From Physcia stellaris (taxonomy: Eukaryota > Ascomycota > Lecanoromycetes > Caliciales > Physciaceae), in assembly GCA_018902385.1 (NCBI GenBank), contig JABSSW010000019.1:434001-498000 (forward strand): 64,000 nt of DNA. The letters run 5' to 3'. This document shows, one piece after another, positions 11,383-22,211 of the stretch. How positions within the stretch are numbered: the first letter of the stretch is position 1; every line of letters starts with the position of its first letter. The translations under genes and the position numbers were made by a program. Under the pieces are notes generated by a model, which was not told the origin of the DNA, did not search any database, and saw only the letters and a program-made list of their open reading frames with translations.

Positions 11383-12654
11383 ATGTCTCACAAAATGGGA
11401 CACCGCACCGAGGAAACCGACATATCAATTACCCCGTCACTCATGGAAGACATAGAACTCACTTCCAAATTACGTCGCAAGCTAGAGCTCGAGTCCCCCT
11501 CGGAAATATTACAATACTCCATTTCTACACGATCGGTAATTTCCACAAGCTCATCATTCGCACAGCGATATCAGAAAGCAGCGGAAGACGAAGAGCTGCA
11601 AAAATTCAAACCCATCGGAGCCGGATCTTGCGGTACAGTCCTAGAGTGGACTGGTACAGCCCAGGTCGTCAAACTTGAGAAACGTACGACGATGATCTCG
11701 GAGAGTCTTAAGCTGTGGAATGACTACCTTATGCACACAAAAATCCTCGAAGCTTTCACAACTGTGTCCAAAAAGAATTTCGATTGCGAAATTCGTGTTC
11801 CTCGTTGCTATGCATACGTTAACGCCGCAGACCGAGAATGGTGGGACAACAATTCCGATCGCTTTCCGCAGGATCTTCAGCAGCCTACCAATGGACTGTT
11901 TACCGAGCGCATCCTTCCAGTGCCTGCTATCATGAGACAAGCTCTGATTGAGGAGTTCTGCCCTGAACATCTCAAAGGTGTTGCGAAAGGTGATCCCTCA
12001 AACAAGCAGTGTTTGGTTCGTCTTTATCTTGGAAAACGTCTCGACGATCAACCCTCAAGATCAAGACCTCAGAGGTTCTTCTCCTTGAGGAACTTCAACC
12101 TCACATTGGACAACATGCAGAAGCTCACCATCGATACTTCCAGGTTCATCTCTTCTATAGCTGAAGCCTTAGCTATCATGCACTGGGTTGCAAAAGTGGA
12201 CGCTGCAGATGTGGAATTTGTCCTCGGGAGCGCACCATCCTTCGCTCACATCACCTCAACTCCGACCTTCGAACAACTCCAAAAACTTCCTCCAAATTCC
12301 TCTACGCATCGTCTACATGACTTCACGCATCGAACCCTTCATGTATGGCTTCTCGATTTCAACCTGTGCAAACAACTGGCCATGAATGATGTCGGCATTC
12401 AACAAGCAGTCAAAGCCTTCTTCGCTAACGATCCGTATTATCCCCGACCGCACTCTACTAGAGCTGAAGATCGCAATCTTTGGAATCAATTTGAGCATAG
12501 ATATCTAGCGGTTTCCTGTACATTCATTGAACCAGCATTACTTCATCTTCCACAACAGTTCATTCAAGCTGTCAAACATGAATCCAGTATTCGAGAAGCT
12601 AAGAAAGCCGAAGCATCTAGGAGATCGGCCACGGAAACGGCGCCGCCCGGTTGA
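11383..12654 (+). CDS. DUF3669 kinase-like protein
   Basis: A single exon of 423 aa. Sequence features match the fungal DUF3669 family, often auto-named zinc finger protein although no zinc finger is visible here. The layout is kinase-like: a glycine loop IGAGSCGTVLEW (about residue 77), a following lysine VVKLEK (about 93), an HRD-like segment MHWVAKVDAADVEFVLG (about 266) and a DFG-like WLLDFNLCK (about 325). The end GIQQAVKAFFANDPYYPRP is a DUF3669 hallmark. It may be a divergent or inactive small-molecule or protein kinase; activity is unknown. The N-terminal 75 residues are Ser/Thr-rich. A decayed duplicate lies at 52.5-53.2 kb. Just downstream is a scrap of a WD40 gene, then the retropepsin gene. 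Confidence 0.82.
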   Translation: MSHKMGHRTEETDISITPSLMEDIELTSKLRRKLELESPSEILQYSISTRSVISTSSSFAQRYQKAAEDEELQKFKPIGAGSCGTVLEWTGTAQVVKLEKRTTMISESLKLWNDYLMHTKILEAFTTVSKKNFDCEIRVPRCYAYVNAADREWWDNNSDRFPQDLQQPTNGLFTERILPVPAIMRQALIEEFCPEHLKGVAKGDPSNKQCLVRLYLGKRLDDQPSRSRPQRFFSLRNFNLTLDNMQKLTIDTSRFISSIAEALAIMHWVAKVDAADVEFVLGSAPSFAHITSTPTFEQLQKLPPNSSTHRLHDFTHRTLHVWLLDFNLCKQLAMNDVGIQQAVKAFFANDPYYPRPHSTRAEDRNLWNQFEHRYLAVSCTFIEPALLHLPQQFIQAVKHESSIREAKKAEASRRSATETAPPG

Positions 12655-12664
12655 GCGCCCGCGC

Positions 12665-12770
12665 TTGAATGTTTCGGAAAAGGAACCTTCTGCTAGTCTC
12701 CAGATGGGAATTTGATCGTGTCTGCATCAAATACCGAAACAGTCAAAACCTGGGATTCGGTACCCAGGAA
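12665..12770 (+). pseudogene. Fragment of a kinase-WD40 gene with internal deletion
   Basis: The first ~33 bp match 49855-49884 of the kinase-WD40 gene (GTTTCGGAAA..GGAACCTT) and the rest matches 50435-50498 (CCAGATGGGAA, ..CTGGGATTCGGT). The two pieces, 550 bp apart in the intact gene, are fused here with a shared TC at the join. The second piece encodes a WD40 blade end (SASNTETVKTWDSV) and runs in frame into the retropepsin ORF, but a TAG lies just upstream at the junction, so it is not a working WD40 gene. Confidence 0.8.
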
Positions 12771-14076
12771 GGTAAAGCGGGGAATATCAGGGTACATCAA
12801 TGGCCTGAAGGTCTCTGCTCTTCCAGATACAGGAGCGTCTCAAAACATTATAACCCTGGCCTATGCGCAACATAGCAACTTCCAGATAAAACCCTCGCTA
12901 AAATCATTCACTCTCGGACATAGCAAAGATGTAAAGTCGATAGGTAAGAGATAGTTCTCGTCAGCAATCATTAAAAACTTCTCTTCGGTTAAACTTCGAA
13001 ATAGGCACCACCGAGATCCTTTGGGCATTCGCAGAAAGTCCGGGAAAGACGATGAGGATCATCTGCCATGTCATTCCGCACTGTATCAACGATATCATCC
13101 TGGGGCGAGAATTTCTCGCAACTACAGGGACGATGTCTGCCAGACATCGGAACAGAATTACGGAGTGTTTGTTCGACCTTCCAAACATGTATAGAGTAGG
13201 GTCTTTGGGAGAGACCAACCAATACCTAAAGGGAGAATTAGACAATGGTAACTCCTTACCATGGAGGATCCTAGCTGTAATGGATACTGGGGCAGAGTGC
13301 AATGTGATTAGTAAAAGGTACATTCTTGATTTTCCACTTACATTCTAAACAATAATCTTACCGGAGTGTCCCCTGATTGTTTGAAGATATATGCTAAGAT
13401 GAAACTGTTTAGATATGTGGAACGAAAGGGACTAAAGTATATGGACGGTCCAGCGAACAGAAATTTATTACAGTTTGCAGACGGTAGTCTGAAAGAGACA
13501 GTCGGGCAGCTCAAAAGCCGTTGGATCTTCGCTTCTGGGGAAAGTGTTGCTATGACGTTTGAGGTACTAGAAGAATGCTGTGCTAATGTTATCATTGGAG
13601 AGGAGGTGTTGTGGAAGCACGAAGTATTTGAGAAGCATGCCTCTTCAATTATCCATGCCTGTAAAGGAAGAGGGCCATCTTTGTTGGCACCATTCGACAT
13701 TGTCACCACTTGGCAAAAACAAATAAGCACTGTCGTCACATCGAAGTCTCGCCCTAAGCAATCGAAAGGTATATGCAGTTCCTGTCACGAGGTATCAGAA
13801 TTGCTGACAGCGCTAGATGAGCTCGAAACTATCGCTGCCGCTGAGGTTGCCGAAGAGCTACGCCGTGACTTATACAAACTCGAAACCAATTTCGGGAACG
13901 ATGCAAATTCCATCGAACGTGAGCTCGAAGAGCAACGACGAACGGAATATCGTGAACGCACGCGAAACCTAAACCATCAACGCAGGCAGGAGCCAAGCAA
14001 AACCGGCCTTTTGCGTCGAATCAAACACCGATTCAAGCACAAATTTGGTCGCAGTAATTCACGGCTCTTGCGATAA
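12712..14076 (+). CDS. Protein with two retropepsin-like aspartic protease domains, 5' end missing or unresolved
   Basis: Proposed exons: 12712..12943, 13005..13310, 13367..14076 (second donor GTAAAA uncertain). Domain 1 has the catalytic motif LPDTGASQN and, about 85 residues on, the flap-side motif ILGREF; domain 2 has VMDTGAECN and later VIIGEEV. Each is a retropepsin-type half enzyme, so the chain could fold as an intramolecular dimer. No reverse transcriptase or integrase is nearby, so this looks like a host-adapted fungal protein, not a retroelement. The last 120 residues are Glu/Arg-rich and probably coiled-coil. No in-frame ATG precedes domain 1: the frame enters from the WD40 scrap. 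It may be 5'-truncated, or start in an exon I cannot see. Confidence 0.6.
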
Positions 14077-14082
14077 GATCTC

Positions 14083-14140
14083 GGGGGCTGACATCAAGAT
14101 AGAGCTCTAGGCTTTGACAGAGCTCCGGATGTCAGTCCCC
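14083..14140 (+). repeat. Inverted repeat / hairpin after the retropepsin gene
   Basis: Arms GGGGGCTGACATC (14083-14095) and GATGTCAGTCCCC (14128-14140) pair at 12 of 13 positions. An inner GAGCTC pair (near 14102 and 14120) can extend the stem. It begins 7 bp after the stop codon, so it would lie in the 3' UTR. Confidence 0.75.
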
Positions 14141-15360
14141 TGATGATTTTACTTTTGATCCTTGCAATTGGGAGAGAACGCGCGTGGGATCACTCAAAGA
14201 AGCAATAGAAAGCGGACAACCATTTTCAATGTATTTGGTGGACCTTTATGTTTTCTTTGACGCCGATATTTTTCAATGATTCATTCATATATTTGCCTTC
14301 CCTACTATTATGTCTCTGCAATATATTGTTCCGCAGCAACAACCGTGCCAAGTCGTTGCTACCTTCATTTCATGGCTTAAGTAGACTCGGCTGCTGTAGA
14401 CGATTAAATCAAGTTCTCTCTCGACTAGTTTAGAACGTTTCGACCATCCTTGTATCCTCCTTTTCATCGGGCAATGGTACGGCTTCTTCGATTGACATGC
14501 TCCTACGGCACTTACTCTCTTCCCATGCATACGATGTCCTTTGCCTTTCTCTCGTATTTTATTCAGACATGTGCTTACTCGGATCAGTCACACCAACCTC
14601 CTCACTGATCATGGACTACTAATACAACAGCTTGAAGACTTTCTCCTCACTTGAAGCTACAGATTCCCTTTTCACCAATGTATGGGTAGGTAGAACATGT
14701 GGTCAATTTCTAATTTAACTCTCTCAAGTTTTATAATTGTGCAGGAATGGTATATCTGTCAATGAGAAGCCTTCCTTCGTCGGGACGGATGATTTAATGG
14801 AAGGAGTGAGCTCAGTGCTAACGATCCAAACAAAAAATCGGTAAAAGAGTTGGGAGGCTTGCAGAAGATAATTTGTCTCCAACAGTCTCAAGTAGCACCT
14901 AAATCTCGTACTGCCATAATTTAGGGGATGGTTGATAGCATTGTATGGTCTTGATTGGCGTACTAGGTCGCTGTTTTCTTATACATCCTGGCTCGCCTGG
15001 ATATTCCGTAGAGGAGGATACAGTGATAGGGGCTGAAGTGCTCATCGGGCTTTTGCTTAATAAGTTTCAGGGGATAGACGTTGATTAGCAAAGTAATTTC
15101 TTCATGAATCGGGCATACAGAATGTCCCACTGATTCCAATTGAGCGTACGGAGTACGGAATATCTTGAAGCCGAAGGAAGCCGTCAGATCGCGCTAAGAT
15201 CTGATAGGGCTGAATGCAGGTACGCGGAAACCTTCAAAGTTGCGTCATCGTTCGTCTAATATTTCTGCTCCACCCTCAAGGCACAAGATCTGTTGCTATC
15301 TACAAGAGATTGGGACTCTCGTTGATCCGTTTGCACGGTCCCTTTCAATGCAGCAACATC
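14141..15360. other. 1.2-kb intergenic region before RAD4
   Basis: No gene seen. Small AT-rich frames at 14248-14530 have no family features. The right end must hold the RAD4 promoter and leader. Confidence 0.55.
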
Positions 15361-18300
15361 ATGCCTCCCTTCATTGCGCAGAAACGCTGGAGATCTAATT
15401 CGCCACCGGAGAGCCCAAAACCCAAGAAATCAAGCCTATTCGAAGCCGTGGATCAGCAGAACGCCAGATCCACACTCCAAGACAATAAAGCCTTTCTTGC
15501 AAAACTTGACGGCTCTGACTCCGATACATCCCTTAGCGATGTAAGCAGCTCAGAGTTCGAAGATGTAGAACTGCCCAGCGCAAAGAAGCGCAAGATCGAG
15601 CATGATGATGACGAGGAAGAGATTGATTGGGAAGATGCAATACAGGACGAGGCAAAGAACGTATCGAATACAGCACCTATACCGTCTGGTGACCTCGTGC
15701 TTACTTTGGGAGGTCCTGATCGAAGCGCTACCGTAATCCGCTCGGAGAAGAAGAAAGGAGCGAGCAAGAGAGAAAGGCAGATTCGGACTACAACACACTG
15801 CATGCATGTACAATATCTATTATTTCACAATTTAGTGAGGAACGGCTGGAGTTGCGATCAGAAAGTACAAGAGACACTGGTCAGCCAGTTGCCGCCCGGA
15901 GTGAAGAAGGAGGTTAAGAAATGGAGAATGGCATCTGGTTTCGATACCGAGCCACCAGATGATGCGCCAGCAGCTTTCAAGAAACATTCAAAAAGTAAGA
16001 GAAAAGGTGGTAAAGGCAGCGAGGACGTCAGAAGCCAAAGAGATTGGGGAAAGCCAGCAGAGCGACAAGAGAAAGGGGCTCCCAACATGAGCAGTGCTGA
16101 CCCGGTTATTCGCCTCCTCAAAGTCTTGGCCGCTTATTGGAAAAAGCGATTTACAATCACTGCACCCGGCCTGCGTAAACAAGGTTACAAATCGCCAGCT
16201 CAGCTGAAGGACGAAATTACTTCATTCAAGAACGACGAGCACGATCAAGAGGAGCACGGCGAGCGGATAGAGAGCATAGAAAGCTTTCGCAAGTGTGCCA
16301 AGAGTTGTGAGGGAAGTCGAGACGTTGGAGTACAGCTATTCACTTCCTTGATTAGAGGCCTAGGTATCGAAGCAAGACTAGTCGCAAGCTTGCAACCTGT
16401 AGGCTTTGGGTGGACGAAGAATGAGGAAGCATCACTAAAGAAGAAGAAGAAAATACCAACACGGAGGGATACCGAGGAAACTAGCAGCTCCTTAAGCTCA
16501 GATCATGAGTCTAACGTCGAGACTCCCATGTCGTCAAAGCCTCCCAAGCCAAAGCCAAAGCCTAAATCCTCTGGTAAAGGAGATAGGGATGCACCGATCA
16601 ACCTCTCTGACGAAGATCGCAGTGATAATTTAGACGATACTGACGTCGAGTCTGTAATCGATATCACTCCATCTACTCCTAGAAAGAAGCCGAATAAGAA
16701 GTATGACCGCGACCTGGCTTTTCCTATGTACTGGGTAGAAGCCGTTTCGCCCATCACACATGAAGTCTATCCCGTTGATCCTTTCATTCTAAACCCAGCC
16801 GTAGCGACAAATGCAGAACATCTCTGCGGTTTTGAATCTCGCGGCGCGAAAGCCGACAAAGCAAAGCAAGTCTTCGCTTACGTTGTAGCTTACTCGTCAG
16901 ACGGAACAGCCAAAGAGGTAACCACTCGCTACCTAAAGCGGCACATGTGGCCTGGTAGAACCAAAGGGGTGCGTATTCCCATTGAAAAGGTTCCTGTCTA
17001 CAACAAGCGTGGCAAGATCAAGCATCATGAAGAGTACGATTGGTTCAAGACAGTCATGAGTGGTTACCAGCGTCCTCACAACAAACGAACGGCTGTTGAC
17101 GACCTCGAAGAAGCAAAAGACCTCAAGCCCGTGAAGCCAGAGAAGAAGGAAAAGAAAGAAGGCGAAGAGACACTCCAAGGTTATAAGACCTCTGCAGATT
17201 ATGTTCTCGAAAGACATCTCCGCCGCGAAGAAGCTCTCCTCCCTGGCGCAGAGCCAGTGAAGACTTTCAAAACCGGGAAAGGCGAGAAAGCGCAGGAAGA
17301 ACCTGTTTTCTTGCGCAAAGACGTCATGGTGTGTCGCACGGGTGAAAGCTGGCACAAAGAAGGTCGGCAGATCAAGGTCGGAGAGACGCCGATGAAAATG
17401 GTGCCTGTGCGAGCCGTAACGCTGACACGGAAGCGCGAGGTCGAGGAGGCCCAGAGAGACGGTGGAGAAAAGTTGAAGCAGGGGCTGTATTCATGGGACC
17501 AGACTGACTGGATCATCCCACCGCCGATCGAGAATGGCGTTATTCCTAAGAACGCCTTCGGAAACATGGACTGCTATGTGCCGACTATGATCCCTAAGGG
17601 CGCAGTGCACATTCCGTTGAGAAGTACCATGAAAATTTGTAAGCGGCTGGGTATCGATTATGCCGAAGCTGTCACGGGATTCGAGTTTGGTAAACAGAGA
17701 GCTGTGCCTGTGATCACGGGCGTCGTAGTAGCCGAAGAGAATGAGCATCGAGTCATCGACCAATGGGAGAAAGACGAGGAAGAAAGAAGGCGAAAAGAAG
17801 ATGAGAAAAGGGAGAAGGCAGCGCTCGCAGGATGGAGAAAGATGATCATGGGATTGAGGATTTATGAAAGGGTCAGAAATGAATATGGTGGTGATGAATT
17901 GAATCTACATACGAAGGAGGAGAGCAATCCATTTACAAAACAAGGAACAGATTTCAGTCAGGACGCTTTGAGAGACGTCGACGAGAACATGGCAGGAGGT
18001 TTCCTTGTGGATGATGTCGAAGGCGAAGGAGGAGGTTTTCTACCTGAAGGATATACCAACGAAGAGGAGACTGCTGCTGGCGGAGGGGGAGGTTTCCTAC
18101 CCGAAGGCCACTCCAGCGAAGATGGCGACGTCATGAATGGTGGTGGAGGCTTCCTCGCTGATAGCGCCGATGAATGCAATGCTATTGAACAGCAAAAGTC
18201 GTCTTCCCTTTCCAACTCAGCGAAGCGGAAGAAGATAGACACGAGCGATGACGACCACACAGAGGCCGATCATGCTCCGCAACCACCACCTACAAAGAAA

Positions 18301-18708
18301 CGCGGCCGACCATTCAAATCCTCCATCACGGCCTCTTCAACACCCGCAGAACCTAGCAACGAGGACATAGAGATCCCACAACCACCGCCCACGAAGAAAC
18401 GTGGTCGACCCTCAAAACCCTCGATCGATACGCCGAAACCGCAATCAAGCAAAAAAGCCAAAAGCACCCCTAAATCAAGCAAGAAAACCCCAGCCCGTAC
18501 TTTATCTCCTCCAGCCACCAATGGTATTGACGGCAATCCCCCCTCTTCAGAACGCAAAGGGAGGACACCGGCGCGTAGATCAGCTCGGAAAAGCGCTTCA
18601 GCGGTCAAGAGTAAGTACTTTGAGGGTAGTAGCGAGGATGAAGACGATGAGCAAGAGGAGGAGTTTGAGCCTGAGTCGAGTAGGGCTGGGAGAAGGAAGA
18701 CGAGATAG
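15361..18708 (+). CDS. RAD4: DNA damage recognition protein Rad4/XPC
   Basis: A single exon, 1115 aa from MPPFIAQKRW; an upstream in-frame Met (15214) adds 49 unrelated residues and is rejected. Rad4 with Rad23 senses helix-distorting lesions and opens the DNA for nucleotide excision repair. Seen in order: acidic Ser-rich N-tail, a degenerate transglutaminase-like fold in two parts (HVQYLLFHNLVRNGW about 160; FTSLIRGLGIEARLVASLQ about 340, then YWVEAVSPI about 460), and the beta-hairpin domains BHD1-3 (HLRREEALLPGAEPV, then NAFGNMDCYVPTMIPKGAVH, then AVTGFEFGKQRAVPVITGVV). The C-tail has four GGGFL-type repeats (about 880-940) and two AT-hook-like motifs (TKKRGRPFKS, TKKRGRPSKP), which could add minor-groove contacts. 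Confidence 0.95.
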   Translation: MPPFIAQKRWRSNSPPESPKPKKSSLFEAVDQQNARSTLQDNKAFLAKLDGSDSDTSLSDVSSSEFEDVELPSAKKRKIEHDDDEEEIDWEDAIQDEAKNVSNTAPIPSGDLVLTLGGPDRSATVIRSEKKKGASKRERQIRTTTHCMHVQYLLFHNLVRNGWSCDQKVQETLVSQLPPGVKKEVKKWRMASGFDTEPPDDAPAAFKKHSKSKRKGGKGSEDVRSQRDWGKPAERQEKGAPNMSSADPVIRLLKVLAAYWKKRFTITAPGLRKQGYKSPAQLKDEITSFKNDEHDQEEHGERIESIESFRKCAKSCEGSRDVGVQLFTSLIRGLGIEARLVASLQPVGFGWTKNEEASLKKKKKIPTRRDTEETSSSLSSDHESNVETPMSSKPPKPKPKPKSSGKGDRDAPINLSDEDRSDNLDDTDVESVIDITPSTPRKKPNKKYDRDLAFPMYWVEAVSPITHEVYPVDPFILNPAVATNAEHLCGFESRGAKADKAKQVFAYVVAYSSDGTAKEVTTRYLKRHMWPGRTKGVRIPIEKVPVYNKRGKIKHHEEYDWFKTVMSGYQRPHNKRTAVDDLEEAKDLKPVKPEKKEKKEGEETLQGYKTSADYVLERHLRREEALLPGAEPVKTFKTGKGEKAQEEPVFLRKDVMVCRTGESWHKEGRQIKVGETPMKMVPVRAVTLTRKREVEEAQRDGGEKLKQGLYSWDQTDWIIPPPIENGVIPKNAFGNMDCYVPTMIPKGAVHIPLRSTMKICKRLGIDYAEAVTGFEFGKQRAVPVITGVVVAEENEHRVIDQWEKDEEERRRKEDEKREKAALAGWRKMIMGLRIYERVRNEYGGDELNLHTKEESNPFTKQGTDFSQDALRDVDENMAGGFLVDDVEGEGGGFLPEGYTNEEETAAGGGGGFLPEGHSSEDGDVMNGGGGFLADSADECNAIEQQKSSSLSNSAKRKKIDTSDDDHTEADHAPQPPPTKKRGRPFKSSITASSTPAEPSNEDIEIPQPPPTKKRGRPSKPSIDTPKPQSSKKAKSTPKSSKKTPARTLSPPATNGIDGNPPSSERKGRTPARRSARKSASAVKSKYFEGSSEDEDDEQEEEFEPESSRAGRRKTR

Positions 18709-19401
18709 CGGCATCGCGAGGTCTCCCAGCGCTTTCGAAGTTGTATCTGTATGGAAAGATATCAGCTTGACCGTGGCTTGGAGATTCTGGGACATGTTAT
18801 ACCGCTACCTTCACATCCTGGTCAGTAATATCTACATAAAGACTTAATTCTAGGCTTTTTTCTAATGTCGCGGGTATATCCTCCATTTTTAACATTTCGA
18901 ACACCGTTGCTTTTGGTTCGTCGTTGACGTTCTGCTCTCTTTCCTATTTCTATCACATCTTTTCCCCCCATACATACATGTCAACCCTTCTCTCTTTCTT
19001 CTGTATTTCACTCCCCTCTCCCATTCCCTCCCATCTATCTCCCACCAAGCTTTACAAAGCCCCCCACCCAACAGCATTATCCCAGTTCCAGTCCCTCCTT
19101 ATTCCACCCATGTTGTGAAAGCGAAGAGAGGGAGGCTACCACTACTTTACAAGGAGAAGGAAAAAGAAGATACAAGAACTCATTCCCGGTTATCTCAGCC
19201 CCCTGGAAGAAGTCCTCTGCATATATCAAAAAAATGATATGAGACAAATAGTAGGGTTTTGAAGGGAGGCACTGATAGATCGACGTGCAACGGGCGTGCT
19301 TTTCTCGGAGATACTATATTGTGAGAGAGAGGGGAGCGACAGTGAGGGGTCGTGAATGGTGATGATAAGTGAGAGCGTGAGTGAGCGAGTGAAGAGGCTA
19401 T
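18709..19401. other. Intergenic, pyrimidine-rich then purine-rich
   Basis: About 690 bp between RAD4 and the next minus-strand frames. A pyrimidine-rich stretch lies at about 18930-19040 and a GA-rich one at about 19320-19400. No gene could be supported. Confidence 0.55.
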
Positions 19402-20766
19402 CTAAAACCTTCGAGAAGCAGAGCGGGAGGGGCGCTGATTTTTATTTCTTTGACTTTTTGAAGAGGGAGGATTGGAGGTGTATGGCTCGTGTAGATCTTG
19501 ATAAGGCGTTATAGGTGGTACGTACTCGGCATTTGCCTTGCAAAATTCGACCAACTCCGCCACTGCCAGATCACACATTGGTCCCGGATTGTCCCGTGAT
19601 AGATCTGAGAAGCACGGGCATCGACGCCTTCTATTTCGTCAAACGGCTCGCAGCTTTTCTGAAACGAATCCCTGGCTCGATCGTGGGCAACCTGTAAACG
19701 ATGATCGTCTTGAACGTTTTCATATGTTTCTGGCGCATACGAGATGATTCCAGTCAACGAGCTCATGCGATGTTTCGTATTGTATTCTTCAAAAGTTTAG
19801 CTAAGTGGACGATGACTTCTTCTGCGCGTTCAAGCCGCGCAGTGGTCTTAATTCTTTCCCTCATTGCTTCTAGCTCGTCGTCGCTTTTCTCTCTTCTCCC
19901 CTAGAAGTTCTCGCTCAGAACCGAACTCTCAGGATTGGAGATGTCGTCGAAGAACAGGTCCCGAATGTACTAGCATCTAATCTCTCTCCTTCTTCCCGAA
20001 TACGTAAGGCAAAGTTGCAGAGCCAATTTCTCATCTCATATGGATTTTTCTTAATTTAATTGCGGATTCTGCAATGCATCATTTGGTTCCGGCGTGAGTA
20101 CATCTTGATGGCGTACACAGCTCTTTGGCCAACAATCACCTCCAACGATGGATAAGGGGCGTCGGAATATTTCAGTGTATTGTTTCCCGCGATGGATGGA
20201 ACGTCCGCTTCCAACGAAATTGACAAATATTGCGGGTGTTCTTCGGTCAGATTCCCAGATCTGCCGTGGGAGCAGGCATTTGGGTGATTGATTTGTGCCT
20301 CGTATCCAGAAGTTCTTGCACTGTGAAGCGAAAATCCGAGTTGGCTTGCTTTTCAGCTTCAAGGATCTGCTTAAGCTTATCAATGTCGTTCGTCACGAGC
20401 GAAGTGATATTGCGAAATTTAGATCGTGAAGTTTGTTGAACCGGTTCTTTCAAATCGGGCGTTCGCCGAGCTAGCTTGCTTCGACGTGACGATTCGATGC
20501 TCGAAATCCGACGAAGTAGCTTTGCGCTCGAGAAGCGAGACTGACGGGCGTTTTACTGCCTTCTCCTTGGAGGGTGCGAAATTGATCATTCCTATGGCGC
20601 CGACATCACTCCCTTGATAGTCGGCTAGTCTGATGCTACGAGCAACTCCATTGGGAGCTAGACGGGATAAGCCTACGTCGTGACATTGGTCTCCATTTAG
20701 CTCTTCATTGCCGTACCCAATTTTATAATGATAGTTTCGGTCAGGTCTTGTTGGAATCTCTTCCAC
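19402..20766 (-). pseudogene. Unrecognised minus-strand gene, apparently broken or heavily spliced
   Basis: I cannot name it. Several protein-like segments follow each other on the minus strand in different frames: 20766..20419 (Ser/Lys-rich), 20453..20247 (helical, DIDKLKQILEAEKQANSDF), near 19915..19780 (coiled-coil, ESDDELEAMRERIKTTARLE), 19766..19560 (FDEIEGVDARASQIY) and a final frame ending at a TAG at 19402 (CDLAVAELVEFCKANAEYV). Order and direction agree with one helical protein. The joins near 19600 lack good splice sites, so a frame-shifted relic is more likely than an intact gene, but a multi-exon gene is not excluded. Neighbouring frame 20976..21296 may belong to it. Confidence 0.35.
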
Positions 20767-22211
20767 TTAGTGTCAGGCCTCGAGGTACGATGCTTGATCT
20801 TCTGTGTCCTTCTTTAGCTTTCCTTTTCAGCCTTTGCTTCTCGCCTTCCGATCGGCGAAAGAAATATCAAGCAAACTCTCACAGTCGGACGTTAGCTTGG
20901 TTACGCCAATTCAATAATTGAGCGCAGTGTAAATGATAAGTGCTCAGGTTTTCTCCTTCCACAAGCTTCATGGCATCACCGTGACAGCTCTTCAAGTCGA
21001 TTTGTAGCATGCTTGTTAATAGAGAATGACAAACGAAACGAGGAAGAGAAGGCCCACCTAGGTTGATACCAGAATATGGTCTTCGGAAATTGTGATCCGT
21101 AGTGGACCCACTCGGATAACAAGCGACATAAGCTCCTGAATATTTTCCACAAGGTCATCTTATCCCTTTGCCGGCGTTCATGTTCCTCGAGCGCAACAGC
21201 ATAGTTCTTAACGACCATGGGACCTTTGGGCTTATTGTAATTTAGTCGGATGCGCTGCCCCAAGCTCCTACATAACCCTGATCCCTGGTGCCACATTACG
21301 ATACATGGACGATCGTGGAGCGTTAATACTATAGAGATAACGACCTCGTGCCAGAGGGGAGGGTGGCCGGGGAATGGGCGGAGATGACGAAGGTATAGGT
21401 ATTGAACGTGCGGTGCAACTTATATAGTCAAGGGAAGAATTGGGTAAAAATATGCAATCCGTCGTTCTTACGGGTCGAGTTGGAAGTTCCGATGCAGACG
21501 AGCTGTGTAGGAGTGCTCGTATGGAAGGTTTATATATGTCAAGAGAAACCAAAGGGAGGACCCGAAGCCGCAATCTGCGTGTGCGCGTCTCGAGAAGTAT
21601 GAAAAAAGTTGACTTATACATCAGAAATCATGAGGAAGATAGACTCATACCGCAAATTTTAGGTGAATCCAGATGCTCTGGGTCATTTGCAAGCGACTTT
21701 CTTTCCCAGCCTGAGTAAACCCTACACCTTCCTTCCTGAAAGGCCACTCTGGGCATCGGTGCGTAACGGCGGAACAACGGTCACGTCTATACAACTTATT
21801 AGCAAGGCGCTCAGAATGCTTTTGGCTTTAAGGCAGCACCTACGCTGTCTAAGACTCTATTTTTGAGCCGAGTCTACTTGCTTCAGGACCGGCAGCATCG
21901 AGAAGTTCGTCTATGAAATCGATGACATCGGGGTTATTCGGCGGAAACATAATCCAATCTTCACGATTCGGATACAAGTTCAGGTATTCTAGTTAATGTT
22001 AGCCAACGCATTACCCTCATGCATTACCTTACCTACTTATGATTGCGACAAATGAAGATTCAGTAGGATTGTCGGCGATTTTGAATTCTGACATAGGCTT
22101 CAACAAAATCTGCCCACCAGTCAGTAAGCTCACTCCACTGCGATTCAGATTTGCCTTACCTGCAGGCGATGCACACGTACGGATACAATCTAGTAAGGTG
22201 CTTGGTTAGGT
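20767..22211. other. Gene-poor stretch
   Basis: Only short frames (for example 20976-21296 and 21268-21621 minus). 20976-21296 includes a basic helical piece (ALEEHERRQRDKMTLWKIF) that may belong to the broken gene to the left. Nothing else could be supported. Confidence 0.4.

Noticed and set aside
11383-14076. Island 1 as an LTR retrotransposon
   Set aside because: Only protease-like domains are present. No reverse transcriptase, RNase H, integrase, gag-like zinc knuckle or long terminal repeats are visible on either side.
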